A DNA stretch of 64,000 nt from Candidatus Avelusimicrobium luingense (GCA_900315845.1 OOHK01000006.1:1-64000); one strand, 5' to 3'. Positions 9,324 to 17,194 are shown, counted from the stretch's first letter. A program made the numbers and translations. The notes: a model not told the origin generated them from the letters alone.

Positions 9324-9992
9324 CTACGACAACATAAAACCTAACATTAAAAATAGGAGGATTCCCCCCACCCCATAAATCACCCATAATAAAAGTGTAG
9401 TGAATAAACGTAAATTCAAAAATACCGCCCCGACGATGCTGGCTTTACCTGCAAAAATTTTACTCACTTTAACGGTAGCCCCCGCCAGTTTGATAATACG
9501 CGCCGTCAATACTGCGCGCACTATTAACATAAGTACCCCCAAACACAGCACCATAAACCATCTGGGAAGTGCGGTAGGCGTACGCCTAGCCGATTGAAAA
9601 ACTTCACGCACGCTTCCGCGCACGAGCACTTTGGCTTGATCTTTGGCGATGCCGTCTTGCAAATTTTCCACATGCGCGAGCAGATTGGCTTGCACCTTAT
9701 CAATAATATCATCAATAAAATCTTCCCACGCTCCGCACGCCAAGTGTATGGCGTATATAAATGATGCAAGCAGCGCATAACCGAAACAAAATCCCCCTAC
9801 CGTCACAAGTACCAGTAGAGACAAAACGGTTTTAACCGTTGAAGAAAAAGAAGATAACCATGAGAAGTACAGGGCCAAGCCACACAACAAAAAAAGTCCC
9901 AACCCGGCGACAACATGCGGTAAAAACACCCGGCGGAAAATTTGAACGGCGTAAAGAATGCCTTGGGTAAAGGCGGATGGGTTAGTCGTCAT
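9324..9992 (-). CDS. integral membrane protein, unknown function
   Basis: The protein (222 residues from the ATG) has two hydrophobic helices near the N-terminus (GLGLFLLCGLALYFSW and VLSLLVLVTVGGFCFGYALL), a soluble amphipathic middle (DFIDDIIDKVQANLLAHVENLQDGI) and two or more C-terminal helices. I recognise no family. A GTG at 10001 could also start it, but the ATG at 9992 overlaps the stop of the upstream 49-aa gene and suits translational coupling. Its stop lies 19 bp before the TPR gene, so the small Cys-rich gene, this gene and the TPR gene may form one transcript. Confidence 0.7.
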   Translation of the reverse strand: MTTNPSAFTQGILYAVQIFRRVFLPHVVAGLGLFLLCGLALYFSWLSSFSSTVKTVLSLLVLVTVGGFCFGYALLASFIYAIHLACGAWEDFIDDIIDKVQANLLAHVENLQDGIAKDQAKVLVRGSVREVFQSARRTPTALPRWFMVLCLGVLMLIVRAVLTARIIKLAGATVKVSKIFAGKASIVGAVFLNLRLFTTLLLWVIYGVGGILLFLMLGFMLS

Positions 9993-10131
9993 GACAACCA
10001 CAATGCCCGCAACAGCCGTTGCACACGTGACCTTCGGCTTTGTGAACGCCGGGCACGCGGTCGGAAATTTTGACGACTTTGCCTAATTTTTTATCGTAAA
10101 TATAAGTACCCGTAGTATTATTTTGGCTCAT
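9982..10131 (-). CDS. 49-aa cysteine-rich small protein
   Basis: This short ORF reads MSQNNTTGTYIYDKKLGKVV, then a basic stretch, ending in CNGCCGHCGCHDD. Five Cys and several His in 12 residues suggest a metal-binding tail. The N-terminal half resembles the small FmdB/zinc-ribbon-like proteins only loosely, so no family is claimed. It overlaps the next gene by 11 bp. The -10 TATAAT lies six bases before the ATG, and no Shine-Dalgarno is present, so it may be translated from a leaderless mRNA. Confidence 0.65.
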   Translation of the reverse strand: MSQNNTTGTYIYDKKLGKVVKISDRVPGVHKAEGHVCNGCCGHCGCHDD

Positions 10132-10137
10132 ACGGGT

Positions 10138-10165
10138 ATTATAGCAAGTTTAGAACACTAGACAA
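10138..10165 (-). promoter_or_regulatory. promoter implying a leaderless transcript
   Basis: The -35 TTGTCT (10160-10165), a 16-bp spacer and the -10 TATAAT (10138-10143) place the expected start site on or next to the A of the ATG at 10131. Confidence 0.6.
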
Positions 10166-10246
10166 AAAATCAATATTAAATTTCATCAACAAAAGATTAT
10201 CTTGTTAGTAAAAACAAGAAGGAATTATTGAGTAAAAAAATATTTT

Positions 10247-10275
10247 TTGAAAAGATTTAGAAAAAATGTTACAAT
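10247..10275 (+). promoter_or_regulatory. promoter for tRNA-Arg
   Basis: The -35 TTGAAA, a 17-bp spacer and the -10 TACAAT lie about 66 bp before the mature tRNA 5' end. Confidence 0.65.
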
Positions 10276-10341
10276 AATTAGGTAGTAAAAAATGAGTTGT
10301 AAATTTTCCGCGCAAATGCGGCGAATAAAAAACTGATTTCC

Positions 10342-10413
10342 GCGCCCATAGCTCAATGGATAGAGTGTCAGCCTGCGGAGCTGAAGATACAAGTTCGATT
10401 CCTGTTGGGCGCA
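10342..10413 (+). tRNA. tRNA-Arg(GCG)
   Basis: It folds as a standard cloverleaf: perfect 7-bp acceptor GCGCCCA/TGGGCGC, D arm GCTC/GAGT, anticodon stem TCAGC/GCTGA with loop CTGCGGA (anticodon GCG, reading CGC), 4-nt variable loop, T loop TTCGATT and discriminator A. The T stem ACAAG/CCTGT has one A-C mismatch. CCA is not encoded. The acceptor sequence is typical of bacterial tRNA-Arg. Its last 11 bases plus 8 downstream recur exactly at 13919 and 17416, marking it as an integration target. Confidence 0.9.
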
Positions 10414-10421
10414 CGTCTTAA
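10403..10421. repeat. att-like core, copy 1 (overlapping the tRNA-Arg 3' end)
   Basis: TGTTGGGCGCACGTCTTAA covers the last 11 bases of the tRNA and 8 bases downstream. Identical copies lie at 13919-13937 and 17416-17434 in the same orientation. Confidence 0.85.
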
Positions 10422-10427
10422 GAAATT

Positions 10428-10457
10428 TCCGCTCTCTTTTTGAGAGCGGATTTTTTT
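10428..10457 (+). terminator. terminator of tRNA-Arg
   Basis: A 9-bp stem TCCGCTCTC/GAGAGCGGA is followed by seven T. Confidence 0.85.
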
Positions 10458-10849
10458 ATCATTTATCGACGACAAATCCCCAATTTTTACTCACTTTCCT
10501 AAAACCCGAAAAATCGCTCATTTTTGGCACAAAATGGCAGAATTTTGGACACTATAATTTTGCCATTTTCTCGACGAGGATTTCTAATTTGTCAGGCAAA
10601 AATGGTGTACAATTTGGACACTAAAAAAGAGCACAAAGCCAAAAGTTCGATTCCCAGTATAAATATAGAATTGTTTTAGTTCTCGACGAGAGCGTTAGCA
10701 ACATAAGCAACATTATGTATCAAAAACTATAAAACCGCTCGGCAGAAAAATGGCAGAAAAATTCTTAAAGTTCTATGCCTATTATAGGAATCGAACTTGG
10801 TATTTTATTCTGCCATTCTACATACTTTTGGCAGAATAATTACTCTAGT
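10458..10849. other. gene-free att-like debris region
   Basis: No gene is seen. The stretch carries TCTCGACGA-type motifs (about 10571 and 10681), TTTTGGACACTATAA (10543) and a shorter variant (10612). It also has an inverted tRNA T-arm-like piece AGGAATCGAACTTGG near 10786 and a hairpin with arms ATTCTGCCA/TGGCAGAAT near 10807-10838 downstream of the 108-aa gene. It resembles the repeat regions at 13.9 and 17.4 kb. Confidence 0.6.
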
Positions 10850-11176
10850 TTAGGATTGGCTCTCCCTATGAATATCATATTCGGGGTGATGTTTTTTCAT
10901 GCGTTTCTCATAATAAAATTTACCGATGTTGGAACCACCGCATACTTTCCGTATAAGATAATCCCACTCTTTTTCCGTAAGTGTCGCTTCCAACCTGTCT
11001 CGCTCTCTCAGGAACTCTTTGGTACTTAAAATAGGGCTAATGAATTGCTCTAGCACGAAGTGTTTCCTAACCCGCCATGGAGCATTATTATAAACTTCTT
11101 GCCAATACTCACTCCACTCCGGACCTAAACGCATTCTAGCCATTTTGTTTACTATCTTCTGTATTCTTGTGCTCAT
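10850..11176 (-). CDS. 108-aa orphan protein controlled by a SAM-I riboswitch
   Basis: The charged, aromatic-rich soluble protein (MSTRIQKIVNKMARMRLGPEW at the N-terminus, IGKFYYEKRMKKHHPEYD near the C-terminus) matches no family I know and has no signal peptide or membrane helix. In particular it lacks the motifs of Vsr endonucleases, which might be expected beside a C5-methyltransferase. An ATGGAGG Shine-Dalgarno lies ahead of the ATG. The only gene-proximal regulatory element upstream is a SAM-I riboswitch with terminator, so it should be made when SAM is scarce. It follows the methyltransferase-endonuclease pair on the same strand but appears to have its own promoter. Confidence 0.7.
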   Translation of the reverse strand: MSTRIQKIVNKMARMRLGPEWSEYWQEVYNNAPWRVRKHFVLEQFISPILSTKEFLRERDRLEATLTEKEWDYLIRKVCGGSNIGKFYYEKRMKKHHPEYDIHRESQS

Positions 11177-11218
11177 AAAAATACCTCCATGTGGTTGTAT
11201 TATTTATCCCACAGAGAG

Positions 11219-11347
11219 GCAAAAGAAAACCCATCGTAAAGATGGGCTTAAATTCGTATATTCCCATCTTCCAAGCATTAGCACCTTGCCTTGCGGTAGG
11301 TTGCTGTGTAGTCATCGGGCTTGTCCCTCGTACACTCTCTATGGTAA
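11219..11347 (-). promoter_or_regulatory. SAM-I (S-box) riboswitch with expression-platform terminator, copy 1
   Basis: Read on the minus strand, the element has the S-box core blocks GAGGGACAAGCCCGATGA, CAGCAACC and AAGGTGCTAA in the right order. P2 (GTGT/ACAC) and P3 (ACCU/AGGU, with inner CC-GCAA-GG) are formed. The 3' flank AAGATGGG can close P1 or pair perfectly with CCCATCTT. CCCATCTT is also the 5' arm of a terminator hairpin (11227-11249) followed by TTTTCTTTT. That is the classic SAM-off arrangement: SAM stabilises P1 and lets the terminator form. A TATACT -10 lies just upstream. Confidence 0.88.
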
Positions 11348-11381
11348 GTATAGTATAGCAATTTTTAGTATCGCTTTGGTT

Positions 11382-12374
11382 TTATCCTTTAAAAACTGAT
11401 TTCCTATGAAATTCGAGATATACTTTCCTGGCTTCAGTAATTGGTAATGCCTGAAAAAAATCATTGTCATGAATTCCTATACGTTTCCAATTTTGTGCAG
11501 AAATCCAGTTGGAAAGTTGGACATGTTTATCATCGGTAAAAGTGATAAATCCTCGATCAAACAATTTGTCATAAAGAGGAGAAAGCATAAAACCATTTTG
11601 TGGATCTATTTTTTCTTTATCGGTTGAAACAGCCCAGGGTTTAATATGGCTGGCAATCAATAAGCGGTCGTCGCTAATCATAGTAATTGGGCAGAAGGGG
11701 CATTCTTCTAGCAATAGCTCTCTGTACTTCCCCTGCCCAATGCGTGCTTTTCGGATTTCTTGATTTTTAGGACTTTCTTCTTGCTCATTCTCTTGGCCTT
11801 TATTAGCTACACCCTTTCCATAAATAAAAACCAAAGGCCCATTCTTCTTTTCCGCAATAGCATCAAAATCCACAAATAATTTCCAGTAAAAGAGTGAATG
11901 TCCACTGGAATCTTTAATTTCCATGGCGGAAATATAGCTTACTAAAGGAAGAGATAGTTCACGTATTAACTGATACCCAAAATCTGACGAGTTAATGTAC
12001 CCCCGAGGACCTTGTATTTGAGTCTGATCGGTAACATTAAATGGAATGACTTCTGGTAAGGTTTGCACTTTCTTCATGCGCTCAGCCCATAACGTAGGAA
12101 ATTCCTTTGCACCACGATAAGGTTGAGAAGGATGCATATATTCTTCTTTGAGTGTCTCCAAATACGTAATTAAATCTTTCTTCAAAACGAAACAAGGAGC
12201 CACAAATCCTGCTTTTCCAAAAAAGGATCGCATTTCTTCTTTGGTTCCAAAATAGAGTTTGCTTTCTCCATGGCCGCCACCTAATTTATTGTCTCCCAAT
12301 ACTATACAATCAGGAACAGTTACGATATGATCAAATAAATTTTCGACTTTAAAATTTTGTCCGTTTATTTGCAT
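11382..12374 (-). CDS. HNH restriction endonuclease (type II)
   Basis: The 330-residue protein has a C-terminal HNH_2-type nuclease domain: CPFC, then LLIASHIKPWAVS (first His of the motif), then DPQNGFMLSPLYDKLFDRGFI (Asn and last metal ligands). This arrangement is common in restriction enzymes encoded beside C5-methyltransferases. The N-terminal 200 residues are unrecognised and probably handle target recognition and dimerisation. It would cut unmodified DNA in the cytosol. It overlaps the 3' end of the methyltransferase by 10 bp, so the methylase is translated first. Its recognition site cannot be predicted. Confidence 0.8.
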   Translation of the reverse strand: MQINGQNFKVENLFDHIVTVPDCIVLGDNKLGGGHGESKLYFGTKEEMRSFFGKAGFVAPCFVLKKDLITYLETLKEEYMHPSQPYRGAKEFPTLWAERMKKVQTLPEVIPFNVTDQTQIQGPRGYINSSDFGYQLIRELSLPLVSYISAMEIKDSSGHSLFYWKLFVDFDAIAEKKNGPLVFIYGKGVANKGQENEQEESPKNQEIRKARIGQGKYRELLLEECPFCPITMISDDRLLIASHIKPWAVSTDKEKIDPQNGFMLSPLYDKLFDRGFITFTDDKHVQLSNWISAQNWKRIGIHDNDFFQALPITEARKVYLEFHRKSVFKG

Positions 12375-13603
12375 GATTCTACCCCATATTTGGTAATATC
12401 CATTTGTTTTAGTAAAGCTATTAAGACATCTACCACGATACTATTACCTGCTTGTTGATACATGGAAGTATCAGAAACCGCAATTTTGAACGAATCTCGG
12501 AAGCCCATTAGTCGCAAGCATTCCCGAGGAGTTAATTTGCGGATACGTCCCGTATGGGTAACATAATTATCAACGCCCGCACGATGCATTTTATGCATAG
12601 TTTGTAGCAGGGGGCGAGCGATATTCAAATCGGTTTTAACCGGAGTGCTGAAATTTTTGGTACCAGTGGACAGCACATATTTTTTCACTTTATCGGACAA
12701 ATAGTATTTTTCTTCTACTTTTCTCACATCAAACACAAATTCATCGCTATCAATTTTTTCCTTGCCAATAGAGGGATGAAAAACAAAATCTCCATGCCAA
12801 TTAAATTGCTGATTTCGTTTTTGGCAGAGTGCGATATCCCCATTTATTTGTGTATAGCGTTTATTGCGATTTTTATGACTTGTTACAAATTTGACTCCTT
12901 TATCTTTGAGAAAATATTTAGTGTCTATATAATCTTCCAAGAAGTCATACATTTTATATTTCAATGGAATCGGGGCTGGGTATTTAAATTTTGTGTCTTT
13001 GAGAAAACCAATACAGAAAACTCTTTCTCTATGTTGAGGAATGCCATAATCTTTGCTATTTAGAACTTGATAATATACATGGTATCCGCAGTATTCGGTA
13101 AATGTATTATATATTACATCCCAAGTGGTCCCTTTATCATGCGTTAGAATTCCTTGCACATTTTCAAAAATGAACACTTTAGGTTGACATTCCTTAACCA
13201 CACGTGCAAATTCTCGAAACAAAGTACCTCTAGTATCTGCAAATCCTCTTCGTTTACCTACCATAGAAAACGCCTGACATGGGGCTCCACCAACGAATAT
13301 ATCAACTTTTCCACGGAAAGGTTTGGCATTAAAAGAACAGATATCTGAATGCCATTGTTTCTCAGTAATAGGGTAATTGGCGAAGTATGAAGTTTTACAT
13401 TTCTCGTCAATATCTCCAGCAAATACAATTTCCGTAGATAATCCCAAGCGTTGAAATGCATGTTCTATAGCTCCGATACCACTGAACGATGTCGCCAAAC
13501 GGATAGTCCGATTAGGATATTTGAAAGTTTTCTGCGTCCATATCGGTTGATTTGTATCAAGATTAGCGGGTGTATTTTGGATCATTTTCAATTTATTGTT
13601 CAT
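12365..13603 (-). CDS. DNA (cytosine-5) methyltransferase, type II R-M
   Basis: At 412 residues, all main C5-MTase motifs are visible in order: motif I (ATSFSGIGAIEHAFQRLG), IV with the catalytic Cys (GGAPCQAFSMVGKRRGF), VI (FENVQG), VIII (GIPQHRERVFCIGF), a target-recognition region of about 110 residues, IX (LTPRECLRLMGF) and X (QAGNSIVVDVL). It transfers a methyl group from SAM to cytosine C5 and protects host DNA from the coupled HNH enzyme. Codon use looks more AT-rich than in the housekeeping genes at 1-10 kb, consistent with acquisition. Confidence 0.93.
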   Translation of the reverse strand: MNNKLKMIQNTPANLDTNQPIWTQKTFKYPNRTIRLATSFSGIGAIEHAFQRLGLSTEIVFAGDIDEKCKTSYFANYPITEKQWHSDICSFNAKPFRGKVDIFVGGAPCQAFSMVGKRRGFADTRGTLFREFARVVKECQPKVFIFENVQGILTHDKGTTWDVIYNTFTEYCGYHVYYQVLNSKDYGIPQHRERVFCIGFLKDTKFKYPAPIPLKYKMYDFLEDYIDTKYFLKDKGVKFVTSHKNRNKRYTQINGDIALCQKRNQQFNWHGDFVFHPSIGKEKIDSDEFVFDVRKVEEKYYLSDKVKKYVLSTGTKNFSTPVKTDLNIARPLLQTMHKMHRAGVDNYVTHTGRIRKLTPRECLRLMGFRDSFKIAVSDTSMYQQAGNSIVVDVLIALLKQMDITKYGVESCK

Positions 13604-13916
13604 ATGATAACGGGTCTCTGTTTGTATTTTAGCAATTTAGCAGTATGAAAGAAAACATATTGCTGGACAATTAATCTTAATGTCAGGGAGAAAAGGGCAC
13701 TAAATGCCCCAAAATCGGCCCACAAACGGGTTTTAGAGTCTCCCGCATTTGGCCCTTTTCAAACTCGTAGGGCCGAAATAGCAATACTTCGATGCGCTGT
13801 TGAAACTCGAACTATAAGACGATGGTAATATTTTCTCTGCCAAGGTCTAGATTACTATTGGCAAAGCAGGAAAATATATGGCAGAAAATTCGTACACGTC
13901 CGTCGGTAGTACGAGG
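13604..13916. other. intergenic region upstream of the R-M operon
   Basis: No gene is seen. There is an imperfect inverted arrangement GAAAAGGGC...GCCCTTTTC (13691-13759) and a GAAACTCGAACTA piece near 13801 that also occurs before repeat B (about 17309-17321). Confidence 0.5.
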
Positions 13917-14343
13917 CTTGTTGGGCGCACGTCTTAAAATATACCCGTTCTCCGTCGAGAGCGGGTTTTTTTCTTATACTTTTCCGACGACGTTCCCAAA
14001 AGCAAAAAACGCAAAAAAAGCAAAAAAGTGTATATTCTTAGTGGACCCTGTATGGTGTACAGTAAACGCTAAAATTCTTCTTTTTCTCGTCGAGAAAAGT
14101 GTAAATATACACGATTTTTCTGCAAACTATATCCGCACAACCTAAATTCCCGAAAATTTTTGTCATACTATAATTATTAGTTCTCGTCGAAGAAGTATAA
14201 AAACTACTAAAAAATTTTTCGAAAACTATGAATATACTGGGCACAGTTTGGACACTATAACGCTACGCTTTTCTTTGTTGTCCTGCAAAATCCTTGCGGC
14301 TTTTATTATGCCCAAACTACATACTTTTGGACACTATAAAACC
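13917..14343. repeat. long direct repeat A (att-like core copy 2 plus about 410 bp)
   Basis: It begins with the 19-bp tRNA-Arg 3'-end core at 13919. A hairpin-terminator CCCGTTCTC...GAGAGCGGG follows, then AT-rich sequence with several TCTCGTCGA motifs, ending at GGACACTATAAAACC. Most of its length is closely matched by repeat B at 17414-17842. Confidence 0.9.
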
Positions 14344-14366
14344 TGCCAAAGTAAAGTGCGTTTACT

Positions 14367-15140
14367 CTAAAAAGAAAGTACCTCGTTATCTTCCGGGACA
14401 TGTACATTAGACAGGCCCAAAGAACGGATATCTTGGCGCGTAACCGTTAAATGGCTGACGGTATCCATATGGCTGGCAATAATTTGTGCTTGCGGTATAT
14501 AGGAGGCAAGATCTTCTATATCTTGCTTGTGCATAATCAAGCGTTCTCCATTGCCCACAAGTAAACTCGCTCCGCAGGCGTTAATAAGCACCACTTGGGG
14601 CTTGTAAGTGTCTAATGTATGCTTTACCTCTTCGCACCAAATTGTGTCGCCTGCCACGTAAAGCGTTTTTTCCGCAGAGTTCTTAAATACGATTCCCATG
14701 GCATCATAAGGCATGCCCATTTTTTCGCACATGGGTTTTACAATTTCTTTTCTCCCATGTTGACAAGGCGTTTTATAAAGAGTGATGCCTTCAAATAGAG
14801 TGCCTGACTCGGACAAAATACACACATTGGTAAATCCGTATTTTTCAATAATGGTTTTATCGGTTTGTGACTGCACAAAAAAGGGGATTTGCTTTTGGAT
14901 ATGATTGGCGGCCATCTCATCCCAATGATCGGGATGAACATGGGTCAAAATAACTGCATCTGCTTTTACAATTTCCGCTACCGGCAAAGGTAGTTCTACA
15001 CGGGGTTGACGAACCTCACTATGAAAAGCCCCTGCAAAACCGGGCATGGCTTCTTTGGGTAGTAGCCAGGGATCCACTAAAAAAGTTTTTCCTGCATAGG
15101 TTATTTTAACGGTGGCATTGCGAATCTGATGAATTTGCAT
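14367..15140 (-). CDS. MBL-fold metal-dependent hydrolase (UlaG-like)
   Basis: The 257-residue protein has the metallo-beta-lactamase metal signature LTHVHPDHWDE near residue 65, with later ligands expected in CQHG, AGDTIWCEEV and ASHMDT. The opening MQIHQIRNATVKITYAGKTFLVDPWL is typical of the UlaG/beta-lactamase_2 hydrolases, which cleave lactones or phosphoesters. No signal peptide, so cytosolic. The substrate is unknown. It sits alone between two copies of the TACATACTTTTGGACACTATAA-type motif and inside the island bounded by repeats A and B. Confidence 0.85.
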   Translation of the reverse strand: MQIHQIRNATVKITYAGKTFLVDPWLLPKEAMPGFAGAFHSEVRQPRVELPLPVAEIVKADAVILTHVHPDHWDEMAANHIQKQIPFFVQSQTDKTIIEKYGFTNVCILSESGTLFEGITLYKTPCQHGRKEIVKPMCEKMGMPYDAMGIVFKNSAEKTLYVAGDTIWCEEVKHTLDTYKPQVVLINACGASLLVGNGERLIMHKQDIEDLASYIPQAQIIASHMDTVSHLTVTRQDIRSLGLSNVHVPEDNEVLSF

Positions 15141-15187
15141 TACAATCTCCTTTATTTTATTGTAGCAATTATGGGGTTAATTAACTT

Positions 15188-15228
15188 TTTATTATGCCAA
15201 CCTACATACTTTTGGACACTATAAAACC
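15188..15228. repeat. extra copy of the repeat A/B tail
   Basis: TTTTATTATGCC followed by ACATACTTTTGGACACTATA matches the last 40 or so bases of repeats A and B without the rest of the repeat. Confidence 0.8.
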
Positions 15229-15275
15229 ACGATTATTTTGGTTAACTTTGACAACTTATGTATCCAATAGCGTAT

Positions 15276-15340
15276 AAGTATTTGCAGAAAAGAAAATATT
15301 AATTTAACTTGGCTTTGAAGTTTTTATAGGCAGTGGCGGC
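15276..15340 (-). repeat. copy of the ABC-permease 3' end (copy 1)
   Basis: About 65 bp match the last codons and downstream flank of the permease gene at 41427-41492, in the same orientation, with a few substitutions. Confidence 0.85.
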
Positions 15341-15415
15341 GAAAAGTTTGGCGTTTTGCCATTTTTCGGCCAGTTTTTTTTCTACTTCCTGCGGTTCATA
15401 CGCTTTGGGTAACAT
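15299..15415 (-). pseudogene. chimera: valyl-tRNA synthetase N-terminus fused to an ABC-permease C-terminus
   Basis: The 38-codon ORF reads MLPKAYEPQEVEKKLAEKWQ, then NAKLFAATAYKNFKAKLN and stop. The first part is a convincing ValS N-terminus, while the last 12 residues equal the tail of the ABC-2 permease at 41450. A GAGGAA Shine-Dalgarno precedes the ATG. A product this short cannot be a synthetase. It is best explained as a recombination scar that joined the start of a valS gene to a copy of the permease 3' end, in frame by chance. Confidence 0.75.
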
Positions 15416-15495
15416 GTTTTTTATTCCTCGGTTTTTTAAATTGCGTGATGTGACTTCACGCGTAACCTATCTATATTTTATCAATTATAAAGGGT

Positions 15496-15527
15496 AAAAA
15501 AACGCCCCGGCTTGTTGAGGCCGGGGC
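15496..15527 (-). terminator. terminator of the eptA-like gene
   Basis: An 8-bp GC-rich stem GCCCCGGC/GCCGGGGC is followed on the minus strand by GTTTTTTT, 8 bp after the stop codon. Confidence 0.88.
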
Positions 15528-15534
15528 TAAACGG

Positions 15535-17184
15535 TTAGTTTTTGCGGGGAAGCGGGTCAATGCGGCATTCTTCAAAGAAGTCTAAGTTTTTATCGTATGC
15601 CGTGCTGTCTACTTCCATTAACGAAAGAAGCGAGTGGGAGATGTTGTCGTGCGAGAACTGGCCTTTCGCCGCTTTTTTCTTTAAACATTCGTAATCCAAA
15701 TGGTCGGACTTTTTCATAACGTCGCTCATCCAAATCACCATGGGGACGGCCGTCTGTTCTTTAGGGGCGATGAAATACGGCAGACCGTGCAGGTAAACGC
15801 CGTTTTCACCGAGCGATTCCCCGTGGTCGGACACGTACATCATGCCGCTTTCGTATTCGGGGAACTTTTTGAGAATATCGATTACGCTCGCGGCGATGTG
15901 GTCCGCGTACAGAATGGTGTTGTCGTACGTATTTTTGATTTGTTCCTGCGTGCAGGTTTGGATTTCTTCCGTATCGCAGGTGGGGGTAAATTTCTTAAAT
16001 TCCGGCGGATAGCGGCGGTAGTACGTCGGGCCGTGGCTGCCGATGGTGTGCAGAACGATAAATGTGTGGCCTTTGATGTTTCTTAAGTATTCTTCCAGGC
16101 CGTCGAGCAGAATTTCGTCTTTGCAGTAGGTGCCGTCGCAGAAGCGTTTGTCTTTCAAATCCATTTCCACATTGGGCACGCGCTGGCAGACGCCTTTGCA
16201 GCCGTTGTCGTTTTCTTTCCACAAAATTTCATACCCGGTTTGCTGTAAGAGGTCCAGCAGGTTTTCGGTGTATTTGGCGTCGGTGGGGCTGAAATCTTTG
16301 CGGGACGTAAACGAGAAAATCGCCGGAACCGACACCGCCGTTGCCGTGCCGGCGGACTGGACGTTTCTAAAGTTGACGATATCGTGTTTTTTAAGTTCCG
16401 GGTTGGTTTCTTTTTCGTATCCGTTTAACGAAAAATTCATTGCGCGGGACGTTTCGCCCAGTACTACGATAAATACCGTTTTTTCTTCGTCCGGGTACGG
16501 TACGTGTTCCGCTTCTTCGTCGAGTTTGATAAACGGACGTTTCTTTTGTTGTTCAATCTGGAAATAGCGGATGGTGGCGTACACGTAGTTGTGCGGGTTT
16601 ACCAGGCGGCGTACTTCGCGGTTGTTGCGGCCGAACGAGGCGTATTCTTTATACACAAACGGCGCTAAAACAAGCACGCACAGCAAAAGGATACCGCAGC
16701 GCGCCAGGCGGGCGGTAACTTCTTTCCAGAAAGGTCTAAAAACGATTTTTACGCGCGCCAGCCACACGGCGGGTACAATACCGCCCAGCGTCAGCCATAA
16801 TACGGACAGGGGCGTGATTAAATCTTTCACTTCGCCGGGGTGCGTTTCAAACGTGTTGCGGATCATATCCGCGTCGATAAACGTACCGAATTGGAACATC
16901 AGGTAGTTGGTCGCGCCGGAAATGATAAGCAAAAGTATCATCAGCGGTTTGCCTACATACGGAAGGAGCAGCAGGCTGAACGCCAGATACATCAGCGTAA
17001 ACACTGCAAGTGGGATGGACAGCATGAACAGTGTGTTCGTAAAACCGGAAACTTCGGTATGCGTCCACACAAAACGCCAGAAACTGCAGTTTAAGAACAG
17101 CAAGAACCAGGCGGACAGTAACGCCGTCACGCGGACAGCGGGAATTTCGGGCCTTTTTGCCAAAAGGGAGAATAGTTTTTTCAT
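15535..17184 (-). CDS. lipid A phosphoethanolamine transferase (EptA/MCR-like)
   Basis: The 549-residue protein has about five N-terminal membrane helices followed by a periplasmic sulfatase-fold domain. The catalytic Thr lies in LGETSRAMNFSLNGYEKETNP (near residue 245), and metal-binding SDHGESLGE appears near 452. Several Cys pairs (GCKGVC, DGTYCKDE, CDTEEIQTC) fit the disulfides of the family. It transfers phosphoethanolamine from phosphatidylethanolamine to lipid A phosphates, which lowers polymyxin affinity in characterised homologues. Its GC content looks clearly higher than that of flanking genes, and it sits between direct repeats, suggesting transfer. There is no strong Shine-Dalgarno. 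It could modify another envelope glycan instead. Confidence 0.88.
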   Translation of the reverse strand: MKKLFSLLAKRPEIPAVRVTALLSAWFLLFLNCSFWRFVWTHTEVSGFTNTLFMLSIPLAVFTLMYLAFSLLLLPYVGKPLMILLLIISGATNYLMFQFGTFIDADMIRNTFETHPGEVKDLITPLSVLWLTLGGIVPAVWLARVKIVFRPFWKEVTARLARCGILLLCVLVLAPFVYKEYASFGRNNREVRRLVNPHNYVYATIRYFQIEQQKKRPFIKLDEEAEHVPYPDEEKTVFIVVLGETSRAMNFSLNGYEKETNPELKKHDIVNFRNVQSAGTATAVSVPAIFSFTSRKDFSPTDAKYTENLLDLLQQTGYEILWKENDNGCKGVCQRVPNVEMDLKDKRFCDGTYCKDEILLDGLEEYLRNIKGHTFIVLHTIGSHGPTYYRRYPPEFKKFTPTCDTEEIQTCTQEQIKNTYDNTILYADHIAASVIDILKKFPEYESGMMYVSDHGESLGENGVYLHGLPYFIAPKEQTAVPMVIWMSDVMKKSDHLDYECLKKKAAKGQFSHDNISHSLLSLMEVDSTAYDKNLDFFEECRIDPLPRKN

Positions 17185-17194
17185 ATATAATATT

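Larger units (their letters stand above)
10403..13918. mobile_element. putative island 1 in tRNA-Arg (restriction-modification cargo)
   Basis: This 3.5-kb segment lies between two exact copies of the tRNA 3'-end core. It holds a C5-methyltransferase, an HNH endonuclease and a SAM-riboswitch-controlled orphan gene. No integrase lies inside, so it would be a passive or decayed element. Confidence 0.55.

Noticed and set aside
10850-11176. Vsr-type mismatch endonuclease beside the C5-methyltransferase
   Set aside because: Neighbourhood suggested it, but the 108-aa sequence has none of the Vsr motifs (no PDIVF or FWHGH-like segment).
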